Shown here one piece after another: positions 46,877 to 55,888 of a stretch of DNA of 64,000 nucleotides. Each line of letters begins with the position of its first letter. Position 1 is the stretch's first letter. The stretch is from assembly GCF_013343235.1 (NCBI RefSeq), contig NZ_CP040094.1, positions 744,501-808,500 of the forward strand, in the 5' to 3' direction. The DNA comes from Nostoc sp. TCL240-02. Lineage in GTDB: Bacteria > Cyanobacteriota > Cyanobacteriia > Cyanobacteriales > Nostocaceae. The translations under genes were made by a program, and so were the position numbers. A model generated the notes under the pieces. The model was not told the origin of the DNA. It ran no database searches and saw nothing but the letters and a program-made list of their open reading frames with translations.

Positions 46877-47548
46877 ATGATCGTGACACAAGATAAAGCC
46901 CTAGCAAATGTATTTCGTCAGATGGCGACCGGGGCGTTTCCGCCAGTTGTGGAAACGTTTGAACGCAATAAAACGATCTTTTTTCCTGGCGATCCTGCCG
47001 AACGAGTTTATTTTCTTTTGAAAGGTGCTGTTAAACTTTCTAGGGTGTACGAGGCAGGAGAGGAAATAACAGTAGCATTGCTTCGGGAAAATAGTGTTTT
47101 TGGTGTTTTGTCATTGCTGACAGGAAATAAGTCGGATAGGTTTTACCATTCGGTTGCATTTACGCCTGTTGAATTACTGTCAGCCCCAATTGAACAAGTA
47201 GAGCAAGCACTCAAGGAAAATCCAGAATTATCAATGTTAATGCTGCGGGGTCTGTCTTCGCGCATTTTACAAACAGAGATGATGATTGAAACTCTCGCTC
47301 ACCGAGATATGGGTTCCAGGTTGGTGAGTTTTTTGTTAATTCTTTGTCGCGATTTTGGCGTTCCTTGTGCTGATGGGATCACTATCGATCTGAAGTTATC
47401 TCATCAGGCGATCGCAGAAGCAATTGGTTCAACCCGTGTTACCGTTACTAGGCTACTAGGGGATTTGCGTGAGAAAAAGATGATTTCTATCCACAAAAAG
47501 AAGATTACTGTGCATAAACCTGTTACCTTAAGTAGGCAATTCACATAA
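46877..47548 (+). CDS. ntcA: Global nitrogen regulator NtcA
   Basis: A 223-residue CRP-family transcription factor that binds 2-oxoglutarate and activates nitrogen-assimilation and heterocyst genes. The effector domain ([30 protein letters not shown]...) and the C-terminal helix-turn-helix ([24 protein letters not shown]) match NtcA almost residue for residue. ATG 46877 ([10 protein letters not shown]) gives the conserved start; AGGGAG stands immediately before it. An in-frame upstream start at 46859 would add six residues and is not favoured. Confidence 0.98.
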   Translation: MIVTQDKALANVFRQMATGAFPPVVETFERNKTIFFPGDPAERVYFLLKGAVKLSRVYEAGEEITVALLRENSVFGVLSLLTGNKSDRFYHSVAFTPVELLSAPIEQVEQALKENPELSMLMLRGLSSRILQTEMMIETLAHRDMGSRLVSFLLILCRDFGVPCADGITIDLKLSHQAIAEAIGSTRVTVTRLLGDLREKKMISIHKKKITVHKPVTLSRQFT

Positions 47549-47716
47549 AATCAATGGAAGAAAGCGGAATCGGCGCGTGTTTGATTTTGAAAGATGACAC
47601 TAATAGCTAGAGGTAAATCTAAAATTGAGTAATTTCAGCTATTGCCAATTCCCACTTCTTTCCAGACAATGCTTAAAAGTAGTAGGCTGTATCTGGAAGG
47701 ATTTCGGTAGCTAAAG

Positions 47717-49207
47717 ATGACCACCGGATACATCCTCATCGCAGCAATTTTAATTTTGGGAGGCGTAATTGCCACCGTGGGCGATCGCATCGGCACACGA
47801 GTTGGCAAAGCTCGCCTCTCACTTTTTAACCTTCGCCCAAAAAATACTGCTGTCGTGGTAACTATTTTCACGGGCGGTTTGATTTCAGCATCAACGTTAG
47901 GAATTTTATTCGCTGCCGACGAAGGCTTGCGAAAGGGAGTCTTTGAATTAGAAGATATTCAAACAGACCTCAGACAAAAGCGGGAACAGCTAAAAACCGC
48001 AGAAACTCAGAAAAGTCAGGTAGAAAGCGAGCTAAATCAAGCAAGAGTTGCCCAAACAAAAGCACAACAAGACTTGCAAGCAATTAATCAATCTTTACAA
48101 GCGGTCAATGCCAAACAACTCCAAACACAAGCTCAGTTAAACCGCACCATTAGTCAACAAGCCCAAACTCAAACTCAGCTGCAACGCACTCAAGGTCAGC
48201 TAGGACAAGTTGTAACTCAGTACCAAAAAGCTATAAATGAGTTGCAAAGCGTTTCTAATCAGAGAAAAGAGCTACAGGCGGCAGTTGAACTATTGAAGAC
48301 AGAACGACAACGACTGTACGCTGAAGCGAAAAAAGCGATTGACGAAGCCAAAACAGCGATTGAAAAACGCGATCGCGAACTTGCTAACCGTCAAGAAGCC
48401 ATAGAAGTGCGCGATCGCAAAATTGGCCAACTAGATGAACTAATTCAAAAGCGTAACGTAGAAGTTGCAGCACGAGAGCAAGTAATCGCTAAACGGGAAT
48501 CGCGCCTCAAAGAATTGGAAGCACAGCAGGAGCAATTAGAACTCGAAGTTGCAAGGCTGGAAAAATATTATCAGTCCTACCGCGACCTACGTCTAGGTAA
48601 ACTGGCCTTAATTCGCGGTCAAGTTCTGTCTGCTGCTGTAATTCGTGTTAACCAACCTGCTGCTGCTCGTCGGGCAGTGGTACAACTTTTACAAGAAGCC
48701 AATCGCAACGCCAACCTCGGATTAAGTGAGCCTGGGGCGAATCCTGCCAATGTAGAGCTACTGCGTGTGACTCAAGATAGGATTGACCAATTGAGCAAGC
48801 AGATTAGCGATGGTCAAGAATACGTGGTAAGAATTTTCTCGGCTGGTAATTACGTCAGGGGAGAAAAGCAGATAGAGTTTTTCGCCGATACAGCCCGAAA
48901 TCAATTGGTTTTTTCGGGAGGCGCAGTGCTAGCTACAACTAGTGCTGATTCCAAAACCATGACATCTTATCAGTTACAGCAACGGCTGGAAATACTAATT
49001 TCTGCTTCCCAATTTCGGGCTCGTAATGCCGGAATTGTCGAAGATGTGCAAGTAGAGGGAACTTTCTTGCGCTTTGTTGCCCAATTAAGACAGTATAATC
49101 AACCCTTGGAGATCAAAGCGATCGCAGCAGAGGACACTTATACAGCCGGGCCATTGAGAGTAAAATTATTGGCAATAGTTAACGGAAAAATTATTTTTAG
49201 TACTTAA
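47717..49207 (+). CDS. DUF3084 coiled-coil membrane protein
   Basis: A 496-residue protein with two N-terminal membrane segments (about residues 4-22, GYILIAAILILGGVIATVG, and 47-68, VVVTIFTGGLISASTLGILFA). A long coiled coil follows (about 80-290, rich in Q, K, E, A), then a globular C-terminal domain with GQEYVVRIFSAGNYVRGEKQIEFFADTARN. This is the DUF3084 layout, conserved in cyanobacteria. A structural or envelope role is possible, but no function is known. A YqgF-like gene follows on the same strand. Confidence 0.85.
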   Translation: MTTGYILIAAILILGGVIATVGDRIGTRVGKARLSLFNLRPKNTAVVVTIFTGGLISASTLGILFAADEGLRKGVFELEDIQTDLRQKREQLKTAETQKSQVESELNQARVAQTKAQQDLQAINQSLQAVNAKQLQTQAQLNRTISQQAQTQTQLQRTQGQLGQVVTQYQKAINELQSVSNQRKELQAAVELLKTERQRLYAEAKKAIDEAKTAIEKRDRELANRQEAIEVRDRKIGQLDELIQKRNVEVAAREQVIAKRESRLKELEAQQEQLELEVARLEKYYQSYRDLRLGKLALIRGQVLSAAVIRVNQPAAARRAVVQLLQEANRNANLGLSEPGANPANVELLRVTQDRIDQLSKQISDGQEYVVRIFSAGNYVRGEKQIEFFADTARNQLVFSGGAVLATTSADSKTMTSYQLQQRLEILISASQFRARNAGIVEDVQVEGTFLRFVAQLRQYNQPLEIKAIAAEDTYTAGPLRVKLLAIVNGKIIFST

Positions 49208-49322
49208 AATATTATTTGCACACTGTTATTAGTAAGATTTAAACATATTCAACAGCAGTCAAAATAGTTGCTGTGATTGCATTTATTGATTTCTAATTCT
49301 CAATTTTTATTTTTAATTTCTT

Positions 49323-49778
49323 ATGACTTTACGCGAATTTTCACCAACGCAACCAGTCATATTAGGGTTTGATCCAGGTCGAGATAAGTGTGGGTTAGCA
49401 GTGATGGGACTGGATCGGCAATTGTATTATCATCAAGTCGTGCTAGCAAAAGAGGCGATCGCTAACATTGAAATACTGCGTCAAAAGTTTCCGATCTCCT
49501 TGATGGTGATGGGCGACCAAACTACAGCCAAGCAGTGGAGACAAAAATTATATCAAGAATTGACAGAACCTCTGAGTATTATTTTAGTGGATGAGCGGTA
49601 CACAACCTTAGAAGCACGCGATCGCTATTGGCAAATGTTCCCACCCAAAGGGCTAACAAAGCTATTGCCACAAGGTCTACGACAGCCTCCAAGACCGATA
49701 GATGACATTGTTGCCATTCTCTTAATCGAAAGATACTTAAACCGCCTCACAGAATCAACACTCAGCAGTCAAGAGTGA
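49323..49778 (+). CDS. YqgF/RuvX-like RNase H-fold protein
   Basis: A 151-residue protein with the YqgF fold. The N-terminal strand VILGFDPGRDKCGLAVMG holds the first catalytic aspartate. DERYTTLEARDRYW and the C-terminal PIDDIVAILLIERYL carry further acidic residues. The family includes the pre-16S rRNA nuclease YqgF and Holliday-junction-like resolvases. It is shorter and more diverged than canonical YqgF, so it may be a cyanobacterial paralogue with its own RNA or DNA target. Confidence 0.8.
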   Translation: MTLREFSPTQPVILGFDPGRDKCGLAVMGLDRQLYYHQVVLAKEAIANIEILRQKFPISLMVMGDQTTAKQWRQKLYQELTEPLSIILVDERYTTLEARDRYWQMFPPKGLTKLLPQGLRQPPRPIDDIVAILLIERYLNRLTESTLSSQE

Positions 49779-49805
49779 GGAATTACATCGTTACCCCCTA
49801 ACTCC

Positions 49806-49885
49806 TGTACAAACGCGATTAATGAGCCAGCGCGTTGCGGGGGTTCTACCCGTTGTAGCGACTGGCGTCGCGTCTCTCCTAACTC
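49806..49885. repeat. Dispersed repeat of the GACGCGATTAAT family
   Basis: ACGCGATTAATGAGCCAGCG...GACTGGCGTCGCGTCTCTCC is flanked by inverted CTCCTAACTCC-type sequence. It is related to the palindrome at 22288-22305 and fills the gap between two convergent genes. Confidence 0.6.
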
Positions 49886-49892
49886 CTAACTT

Positions 49893-50159
49893 TTAAAGTT
49901 CCGCCCGAATCGTAAAAGCATAATCTCCTCCAGGCTCTAGCTGATAATCTTGTTGCTCCAAAAATCGACCAAGGGGTTCTTTGATTAAAGCGCGGCCCTG
50001 GGAAGGCTTGACGGCAAGTTCTCCCCGGCGAAAATGCCACTGGAAATGCCACTCAAACTCACCTGCACTCACTTCACCCTCAAGGAAGCCGTGTTGCCAA
50101 GATTGGCGAGTGATTCTGACATGGGCAATAGTTTCTGGCAGTCGTCTTTTAGCACTCAC
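49893..50159 (-). CDS. DUF3146 conserved cyanobacterial protein
   Basis: An 88-residue protein. The pattern LPETIAHVRITRQSWQHGFLEGEV, then EWHFQWHFRRGELAVKPSQGRALIKEPLGRFLEQQDY and YAFTIRAEL, matches a small family restricted to cyanobacteria (DUF3146). It is soluble with no recognisable catalytic motif. Function is unknown. Confidence 0.75.
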   Translation of the reverse strand: MSAKRRLPETIAHVRITRQSWQHGFLEGEVSAGEFEWHFQWHFRRGELAVKPSQGRALIKEPLGRFLEQQDYQLEPGGDYAFTIRAEL

Positions 50160-50472
50160 AATGCTTTATGTCAAGTGTAGAATAACAGCCGCTCATATTA
50201 GGCTGGCTTCTTATTTTATGTACCAAACATAGTCTAAATAGACAAACTGACAAAGTGAGTATTTTTAGTTGAGTGAGAATGGTACTCATGGATAATGCTA
50301 GATGTAAAATTTCAGTTGCAAGTCACTCAAACTTCCTTAATCTAAGCGTTTCGTGTCTACATAGCAAATCCTAAATCATTTGTGATAGACAATATCCTCA
50401 GTTTCCTAGATAAGTCAGCGATCTCTGACTTCAGTCTATGGGCACAGTGGTAAATAGTAGGAATAGTTTTTG
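50160..50472. other. Intergenic gap, no recognised elements
   Basis: This 313-bp stretch between two leftward genes includes the promoter of the DUF3146 gene. I see no repeat, hairpin or coding signal of note. Confidence 0.4.
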
Positions 50473-51234
50473 TTAAAGTTTTAGAAATAAGAGTATCCTA
50501 GAAACTGTATATCTAACGCTTCTCTCATCAGTGTATTGTGGATTGATTGGAATTTCTTTGAAAGATTTCAGCATAATTACAGCCCGATAAAGCTTAGAGT
50601 ATTTATATTGCTTTTCTTGGATGTCAAAACGCAGAATATTTTCTAGGGGATGTTCAATAACTTGATTGCCGCGAAGACTTTTACGTTCGATAAAGACCTT
50701 ATCGATGCTTTTATAGAAGGTGCAGGTAGTTACAGGTGATGTTGCAAAAAAAGCAGCGATCGCCATGATAATTAATATAAATAAACTTAAGAAAAATAGA
50801 TAATTTCGCTGATTTTGCTCTACAAATAGAGAAGTTTTACCAGAATTGATAAAATCGTTGCTTTTCAAGGTAAATTCTTGATTTTGTTCATAGCTAAGAT
50901 GGGATAAAAGAGAAAATTCTTTAAATGGAGTCACAATTATCACCTGATAGTTTTTCGACCCTTTGCTGCCAATCTTTGTGAGAATGTATGCTTCGCTGGG
51001 ATCAAATATTCTGAGTTTCTCCATCCTTCCCAGAAAATTAAAGCGTCTCAATTCACAATTAATTTGGTTTGATGAGAGGCGATCGCAATTGAGACTTACT
51101 GAAACAGACTCAAAAAATAAGCAGTAAATCAAGAAGCTTAAACAGACAGTAAAAATGCACCACCCGATGACCCAATATCTGAGTGGTCGATACTTTAGCT
51201 GCAATCTAGTATGGGTTTCCTCTACAATTTTCAT
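50473..51234 (-). CDS. Hypothetical membrane protein
   Basis: A 253-residue protein with two clear membrane segments: YWVIGWCIFTVCLSFLIYCLFF near residues 20-42 and YLFFLSLFILIIMAIAAFFA near 145-165. Between them is an extracytoplasmic domain of about 100 residues; after the second is a cytoplasmic part resembling a PH-like fold (TFYKSIDKVFIERKSLRGNQVIEHPLENILRFDI). I do not recognise the family. It is flanked by unrelated genes. Confidence 0.65.
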   Translation of the reverse strand: MKIVEETHTRLQLKYRPLRYWVIGWCIFTVCLSFLIYCLFFESVSVSLNCDRLSSNQINCELRRFNFLGRMEKLRIFDPSEAYILTKIGSKGSKNYQVIIVTPFKEFSLLSHLSYEQNQEFTLKSNDFINSGKTSLFVEQNQRNYLFFLSLFILIIMAIAAFFATSPVTTCTFYKSIDKVFIERKSLRGNQVIEHPLENILRFDIQEKQYKYSKLYRAVIMLKSFKEIPINPQYTDERSVRYTVSRILLFLKL

Positions 51235-51393
51235 CAGTGTTTGTGTATAGAATACTTAACCCCTGAGTAGAGTATTCCCTTAGTAGCCCATTCACTTATC
51301 ACCAAATCTAAGTACTAGGGAGGATTTATGATAAATCGCTCAAAAAGCTTTGACTAGCTGGGATAATTGGGTCAGAAAGCTATAGCTAGAAGT

Positions 51394-52260
51394 ATGGAAA
51401 CCAAACAGCTAGGAAAAAATGGTGTATTTGTGAGTGCGATTGGTTTGGGTGGTATGCCCATGTCAATCTCTAATCGCCCTTCCGAATCGCAATCAATCGA
51501 AGTTATTCATCGGGCTTTGGATTTGGATATTACATTTATTGACACTGCCGACTCTTACTGCAAAGATGAGTCAGAAAAACACCACAACGAGCGACTAATT
51601 CACAAGGCGCTTACTAGTTACAAAGGCGATGTTAGCCAAGTAATTGTGGCAACTAAAGGCGGTTTGATGCGTCCCGATGGAAACTGGACAAGCAACGGCA
51701 ATCCAGAACATTTGCGCGAAACAATTCGAGTCAGTTTTGAGGCGTTAGGTGGTGCTAAACCGATCGATGTTTGGCAATACCACTCACCCGATAGTAAGTA
51801 CACCATTGAAGAATCCCTTGCGCCAGTGAAAGAAGCAGTGGAGACAGGTTTGATTAGGTTTGTGGGAGTTTCTAACTTTTCCGTTGAACAAATTAAGCGG
51901 GCGCAAGATGTAGTAGATATTGTCTCGGTGCAGAATCAATACAGTCCTTGGCAACGACAGCCAGAAAAGGACGGCGTGTTGAAGTATTGCGAACAGCAAA
52001 AATTGACATTTTTGCCTTGGAGTCCCTTTGGTGGTAGACGTCGCCATCAGGATTTACAAGATATTCCTGCGATCGCTAACTTAGCCAAAGAAAAAGGTGT
52101 GTCAGTATATAATATCGTTCTCGCGTGGTTACGCTCCAAATCGCCCGCTATTTTGCCAATTCCTGGTGCTAGCAAGGTTTCTAGCATTGAAGACTCAGCA
52201 CAAGCTATTAATGTGAAACTATCTGAAGAAGAAGTACAAAAAATTGATCGAGCAACTTAA
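51394..52260 (+). CDS. Aldo/keto reductase
   Basis: A 288-residue single-domain reductase. N-terminal KQLGKNGVFVSAIGLGGMPM, FIDTADSYCKDESEKHHNE with the catalytic tyrosine, FVGVSNFSVEQIKRA and the C-terminal NADPH-binding region LPIPGASKVSSIEDSAQAI are all present. ATG 51394 is preferred; a TTG 27 bases upstream would add nine unrelated residues. Reduction of aldehydes or ketones with NADPH is expected; the physiological substrate is unknown. Confidence 0.9.
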   Translation: METKQLGKNGVFVSAIGLGGMPMSISNRPSESQSIEVIHRALDLDITFIDTADSYCKDESEKHHNERLIHKALTSYKGDVSQVIVATKGGLMRPDGNWTSNGNPEHLRETIRVSFEALGGAKPIDVWQYHSPDSKYTIEESLAPVKEAVETGLIRFVGVSNFSVEQIKRAQDVVDIVSVQNQYSPWQRQPEKDGVLKYCEQQKLTFLPWSPFGGRRRHQDLQDIPAIANLAKEKGVSVYNIVLAWLRSKSPAILPIPGASKVSSIEDSAQAINVKLSEEEVQKIDRAT

Positions 52261-52270
52261 TCATTTCACT

Positions 52271-52440
52271 AGCTAACTTAAGTAAGTGAGCGTAAATAAT
52301 TGTCGTTGGGATAAGGCAATAGGCAATAGGTATAAGGATTTTAGCCTAGTTCATTTCTCTTTACATAGTTTGGTTTTATTGTGCCAACTTACTTAGATTT
52401 AGTAAAAGTTGTCAAAGATTTACGCTCACTTTTAGTTAGT
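52271..52440. repeat. MITE-like element with inverted ends
   Basis: AAGTGAGCGTAAAT at 52284-52297 has an exact inverted copy at 52418-52431, and similarity extends outward to CTAACTTAA / TTAGTTAGT, giving imperfect ends of about 28 bp. The roughly 170-bp core has no coding capacity and includes short direct repeats (CAATAGG). It fills most of the gap between the aldo/keto reductase and PsbP-like genes. Confidence 0.6.
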
Positions 52441-52621
52441 TTAATTACTATTCGGGTATTTGATGAAATAAGGTATTGGTAAAGAAAAAGTCTTTCCAAA
52501 AACAGGCGATCGCTTAAGCAACCCTGAAACGCGTCATCCGAAGCGTCCCGCTTGGTGGGAGAATAAAAACGAGAAATGATGCAAGCCTGGTGTTGTCCCC
52601 AGCCCAAAGGAACTCGTATAA

Positions 52622-53167
52622 ATGTGGAAAAGAATTGTATTAATTTTGCTATTGGTGTTGAGTTTCAGCCTGAGTAATTCTGATATAGCAGCTGCGGCTG
52701 GACTTAAAAGCTTTGTAGACACTAGTGATGGCTATCAGTTTTCATATCCTAATGGTTGGCTACAAGTTAAAGTTGCCAACGGGCCAGATGTGGTTTTCCA
52801 CGATTTGATTGAGGTGTCTGAAAACGTTTCTGTTGTGATTAGCCCAGTTCCGGAAGGCAAAACTTTATCAGAATTGGGAACTCCAACAGAAGTAGGATAT
52901 AAGTTGGGAAAAGCTGCTCTTGCACCTCCTGACTCTGGTCGTTCAGCTGAATTAGTCAATGCCGCAGAGCGAGAAGTAGACGGTAAAACCTACTACCTTT
53001 TAGAGTATGAGGTTAAACTTCCCAATAAACAGCAAAGGCATAACATTGCCAGCGTCGCTGTTAGCCGTGGCAAACTTTTTACCCTCAACGCCTCAATTCC
53101 TGAAAAACGCTGGCAGAGAGTTAAAGGAATGATTGATGAGGTTGTAAATTCATTTTCTGTCTATTAA
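52622..53167 (+). CDS. PsbP-like photosystem II protein (CyanoP)
   Basis: A 181-residue lumenal protein. An N-terminal signal (about residues 1-26, IVLILLLVLSFSLSNSDIAAAAG) precedes a PsbP domain beginning SFVDTSDGYQFSYPNGWLQVKV and containing DVVFHDLIEVSENVSVVISPVPEGKTL. The end KRWQRVKGMIDEVVNSFSVY is typical. CyanoP assists assembly of photosystem II. Unlike many homologues there is no lipobox cysteine, so the mature form should be soluble rather than lipid-anchored. Confidence 0.9.
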   Translation: MWKRIVLILLLVLSFSLSNSDIAAAAGLKSFVDTSDGYQFSYPNGWLQVKVANGPDVVFHDLIEVSENVSVVISPVPEGKTLSELGTPTEVGYKLGKAALAPPDSGRSAELVNAAEREVDGKTYYLLEYEVKLPNKQQRHNIASVAVSRGKLFTLNASIPEKRWQRVKGMIDEVVNSFSVY

Positions 53168-53285
53168 TTGGGGAGTGGGGAGCAGAGAGCAGGGGGCAGG
53201 GAGCAGGGGGTAGAGGAGCAGGGGAACTATTGATTCTTGAGCCATGCCCAATGCCCAATGCCCAATGCCCCATGTCCCATACCCA
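53168..53285. repeat. Short tandem repeats between psbP-like and maf
   Basis: Degenerate GGGGAGCAG-type purine repeats (about 53170-53226) are followed by ATGCCCA heptamers (53243-53275). They overlap the reading frame upstream of maf but are not considered coding. Confidence 0.75.
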
Positions 53286-53309
53286 ATTAACAAGCTTTTT
53301 AGAAATCTC

Positions 53310-53903
53310 ATGAAAATTTCACCCTTTGTACTTGCCTCAGCTTCCCCAGCTCGTCGCCGCTTGCTGCAAACTGTTGGTATTGAACCGATAGTTCGAGCTA
53401 GTGACTTTGACGAGTCACAAATCCAATTAAGTGAACCAGCAGAATTGGTCAAAACTCTTGCCCAATATAAGGCGGAAACTGTAGCCCCGCAGTTTGAATC
53501 AGCTTTGATTATGGGTTGTGATTCAGTTTTGTCCATGAATGGTGAAATTTACGGCAAACCAGCAGATACTTCTGAAGCGATCGCCCGTTGGCAGATAATG
53601 CAAGGTAGCTTTGGCGACTTGTATACAGGCCACGCCTTAATTGACCTTGAGCAAAACCGCACTATAGTCAAGTCTCAAGTTACAAGAGTTTACTTTGCTC
53701 AAATGAGCGATCGCGCCATTCAAGCATATATTGCAACAGGTGAACCACTCAAGTGTGCTGGAGCCTTTGCCATTGAAGGTTTTGGTAGTTTCTTTGTTGA
53801 AAAAATTGAAGGCTGTCACAGCAATGTAATAGGACTAAGTTTACCCCTGCTGCGGCAGATATTAGCGGAATTGGGATACGATGTCACTGATTTCTGGCAA
53901 TAG
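53310..53903 (+). CDS. maf: Maf-family nucleotide pyrophosphatase
   Basis: A 197-residue pyrophosphatase hydrolysing non-canonical or modified nucleoside triphosphates. Family hallmarks are [12 protein letters not shown] at the N-terminus, the SDFDESQ loop, the catalytic-base region [20 protein letters not shown], and the C-terminal [31 protein letters not shown] start it at ATG 53310; upstream in-frame ATGs at 53244 and nearby lie in repeat DNA and would add an unrelated tail. Confidence 0.93.
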   Translation: MKISPFVLASASPARRRLLQTVGIEPIVRASDFDESQIQLSEPAELVKTLAQYKAETVAPQFESALIMGCDSVLSMNGEIYGKPADTSEAIARWQIMQGSFGDLYTGHALIDLEQNRTIVKSQVTRVYFAQMSDRAIQAYIATGEPLKCAGAFAIEGFGSFFVEKIEGCHSNVIGLSLPLLRQILAELGYDVTDFWQ

Positions 53904-53925
53904 TTATTGCGCCAATTGTTAATTT

Positions 53926-54573
53926 TCAATTGTCAGTTGTTTGGCCACTTTCCAACACCTCTAACAAACTTTTCAACATTAAATAAGCAGAAGTCCCTCC
54001 TGGATCTTGATGTCCGATACTTCTTTCCCCCAGATAGCTAGCCCGTCCCTTTTTGGCCTGCATAGGTATAGTTTCTTGTAACCCCTTTTGGGCTGTTGCT
54101 ACAGCCTGTTGCATCGCTTCCAGCGTTCCCTTACTTTCTCCTACAGCTTGCCCAAAAGCGACTACAGCCGGAGATAGCACATCCACCATTGTTTTGTCTC
54201 CTATTTGCGCTTTGCCACGTTGCAGCACGCCGTCTAAGCCTGCCTGGAATAGCCTTAACACATCTTGTTCTGTTAATTCTTGCTTATCTACTACTGCTGT
54301 ACTAGCTCGTAAAAACCAGGTTCCATAAAGAGGGCCACTAGCACCGCCAATGGAAGAAATCAAGGTCATACTCACAGCTTTGAGAATGTTGCTGATGTCC
54401 TTGTCTCTAAGAGTTAGTAACTGAGTACTTACCTTTTTAAAGCCGCGATCCATATTTATACCGTGGTCAGCATCTCCGATCGCAGCATCTAATTCTGTCA
54501 AATATGCTTTATTCTGCTCTATCTCGGTTGCATAAGCCTGCAACCATTGTAATATCTGCGCCTGACTCAACAT
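53926..54573 (-). CDS. dhaL: Dihydroxyacetone kinase, ATP/ADP-binding subunit L
   Basis: A 215-residue helical-barrel protein. The Mg-nucleotide-binding aspartates lie in AAIGDADHGINMDRGF, and phosphate contacts in SSIGGASGPLYGTWF. The end (YLGERSIGHQDPGGTSAYLMLKSL) is typical of DhaL. It is 42 bp downstream of dhaK in the same operon. Phosphoryl source is uncertain: in PTS-linked systems DhaM recharges DhaL-ADP, but no dhaM is in the window. Confidence 0.93.
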   Translation of the reverse strand: MLSQAQILQWLQAYATEIEQNKAYLTELDAAIGDADHGINMDRGFKKVSTQLLTLRDKDISNILKAVSMTLISSIGGASGPLYGTWFLRASTAVVDKQELTEQDVLRLFQAGLDGVLQRGKAQIGDKTMVDVLSPAVVAFGQAVGESKGTLEAMQQAVATAQKGLQETIPMQAKKGRASYLGERSIGHQDPGGTSAYLMLKSLLEVLESGQTTDN

Positions 54574-54615
54574 AATTCGTAATTCGTAATGACGCTCGAA
54601 TACTCGCTAATGTAA

Positions 54616-55692
54616 TTATGAAATTCCCCAGCACCAACTTGGTGTTTTGACTGGTGCATCCCATAACCGGATCATTTCATCATCTAATTTCAGCAGGGTG
54701 ATGGAGCAACCTTGCATTTCTAAAGATGTGATATAAGGGCCAATTAAGTTTCGCACAATTTGCAATCCTTGCTGTTCGCAAATTTGGGCAAGTTTGCGGT
54801 AAACAATATACAGTTCAGAAATTGGGGTTCCACCCATACTATTGACAAAAGCTAATAAGCGATCGCCTTTGGCAAATGGGAGATTTATTAGTTCTACATC
54901 TACCCATTTTCCTTTGTCTTCATCCCACTCGCGCAGTGTGCGGCTGTATGCTGCATCTTCAATTAGCGATCGCGTTAAAATTTCAGTAATCTCGTCTACT
55001 GATTTAATGGCTGTGCGTTCTGTTCCTGGCTCACCGTGGATACCGATACCTAATTCGATTTCGCGATCGCTCAATGCAAATGTCGGCGTTCCATTAGCTG
55101 GTACTGTACAAGATGTTAGAGCAATTCCCATACTCCGCCCATTCAGATTTATTCGGCGACATAAACTTGCTATTTGTGGCAAATCATACCCAGCCTCAGC
55201 CGCCGCGCCACAAATTTTTTCCGCTAGGATTGTTGTTCCTACACCCCGCCGCCCTTGAGTATAGAGGCTATCCTTAACTGCTACGTCGTCATCAATTAAA
55301 ATATTTAGCGATCGAATGCCCTCAGCACGGGCTAACTCCGTTGCCATCTCAAAGTTCATGACATCGCCACTGTAATTTTTGACGATATAAAGAATACCAG
55401 AGCCTCCATCTACTCGTTTGGCTGCTTCTAGCATTTGGTCGGGAGTAGGGGAAGTGAAAACCTCACCAGGACAAGCTGCATCAAGCATTCCTTTGCCTAC
55501 GAAGCCAGCGTGCATGGGTTCATGTCCACTGCCACCACCAGAAATAATTGCTACTTTACCCTTTATCGGTGCATCGGCTCGATAGACAAATGCGGGATCG
55601 TAGTTCAGTTTAATTAAATCGGAATGAGCCGCCGCCATACCTTCTAGACTTTCCCGCACAAAGTCTTCTGGCTTATTGATCAGCTTTTTCAT
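54616..55692 (-). CDS. dhaK: Dihydroxyacetone kinase, substrate subunit K
   Basis: A 358-residue subunit that binds dihydroxyacetone covalently as a hemiaminal through the histidine in [13 protein letters not shown]. It has the N-terminal [37 protein letters not shown] region and [12 protein letters not shown], both conserved. It forms a complex with DhaL to make dihydroxyacetone phosphate. Length is normal. Confidence 0.94.
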   Translation of the reverse strand: MKKLINKPEDFVRESLEGMAAAHSDLIKLNYDPAFVYRADAPIKGKVAIISGGGSGHEPMHAGFVGKGMLDAACPGEVFTSPTPDQMLEAAKRVDGGSGILYIVKNYSGDVMNFEMATELARAEGIRSLNILIDDDVAVKDSLYTQGRRGVGTTILAEKICGAAAEAGYDLPQIASLCRRINLNGRSMGIALTSCTVPANGTPTFALSDREIELGIGIHGEPGTERTAIKSVDEITEILTRSLIEDAAYSRTLREWDEDKGKWVDVELINLPFAKGDRLLAFVNSMGGTPISELYIVYRKLAQICEQQGLQIVRNLIGPYITSLEMQGCSITLLKLDDEMIRLWDAPVKTPSWCWGIS

Positions 55693-55739
55693 AATCCGTG
55701 TTTGGGTAAAAGGGTGCTAAAACTCAGGTTATAGCGATC

Positions 55740-55858
55740 GCTGGTTTCTATGCAATACAGTCTGACCTCTCTCTAAATCTCTCTCCTAAAAGGAGAGAGA
55801 CTTTGAAATTTCCACCTTCCCGCGTCGGGAAGGGGGTTAGGTTTCTCGTGGGTTTTGC
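55740..55858. repeat. Intergenic hairpin-rich repeat
   Basis: CTCTCTCC-TAAA-AGGAGAGAG (55780-55799) and CCTTCCCGCG-T-CGGGAAGGG (about 55817-55836) form two hairpins between dhaK and the next leftward gene. They belong to a repeat type widespread in Nostoc and may stop read-through. Confidence 0.65.
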
Positions 55859-55888
55859 TATATAATCGAATAATTATAAATTATTTGG

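Noticed and set aside
53244-53309. Upstream starts for maf
   Set aside because: They lie in ATGCCCA repeats; the Maf family begins just before [10 protein letters not shown].
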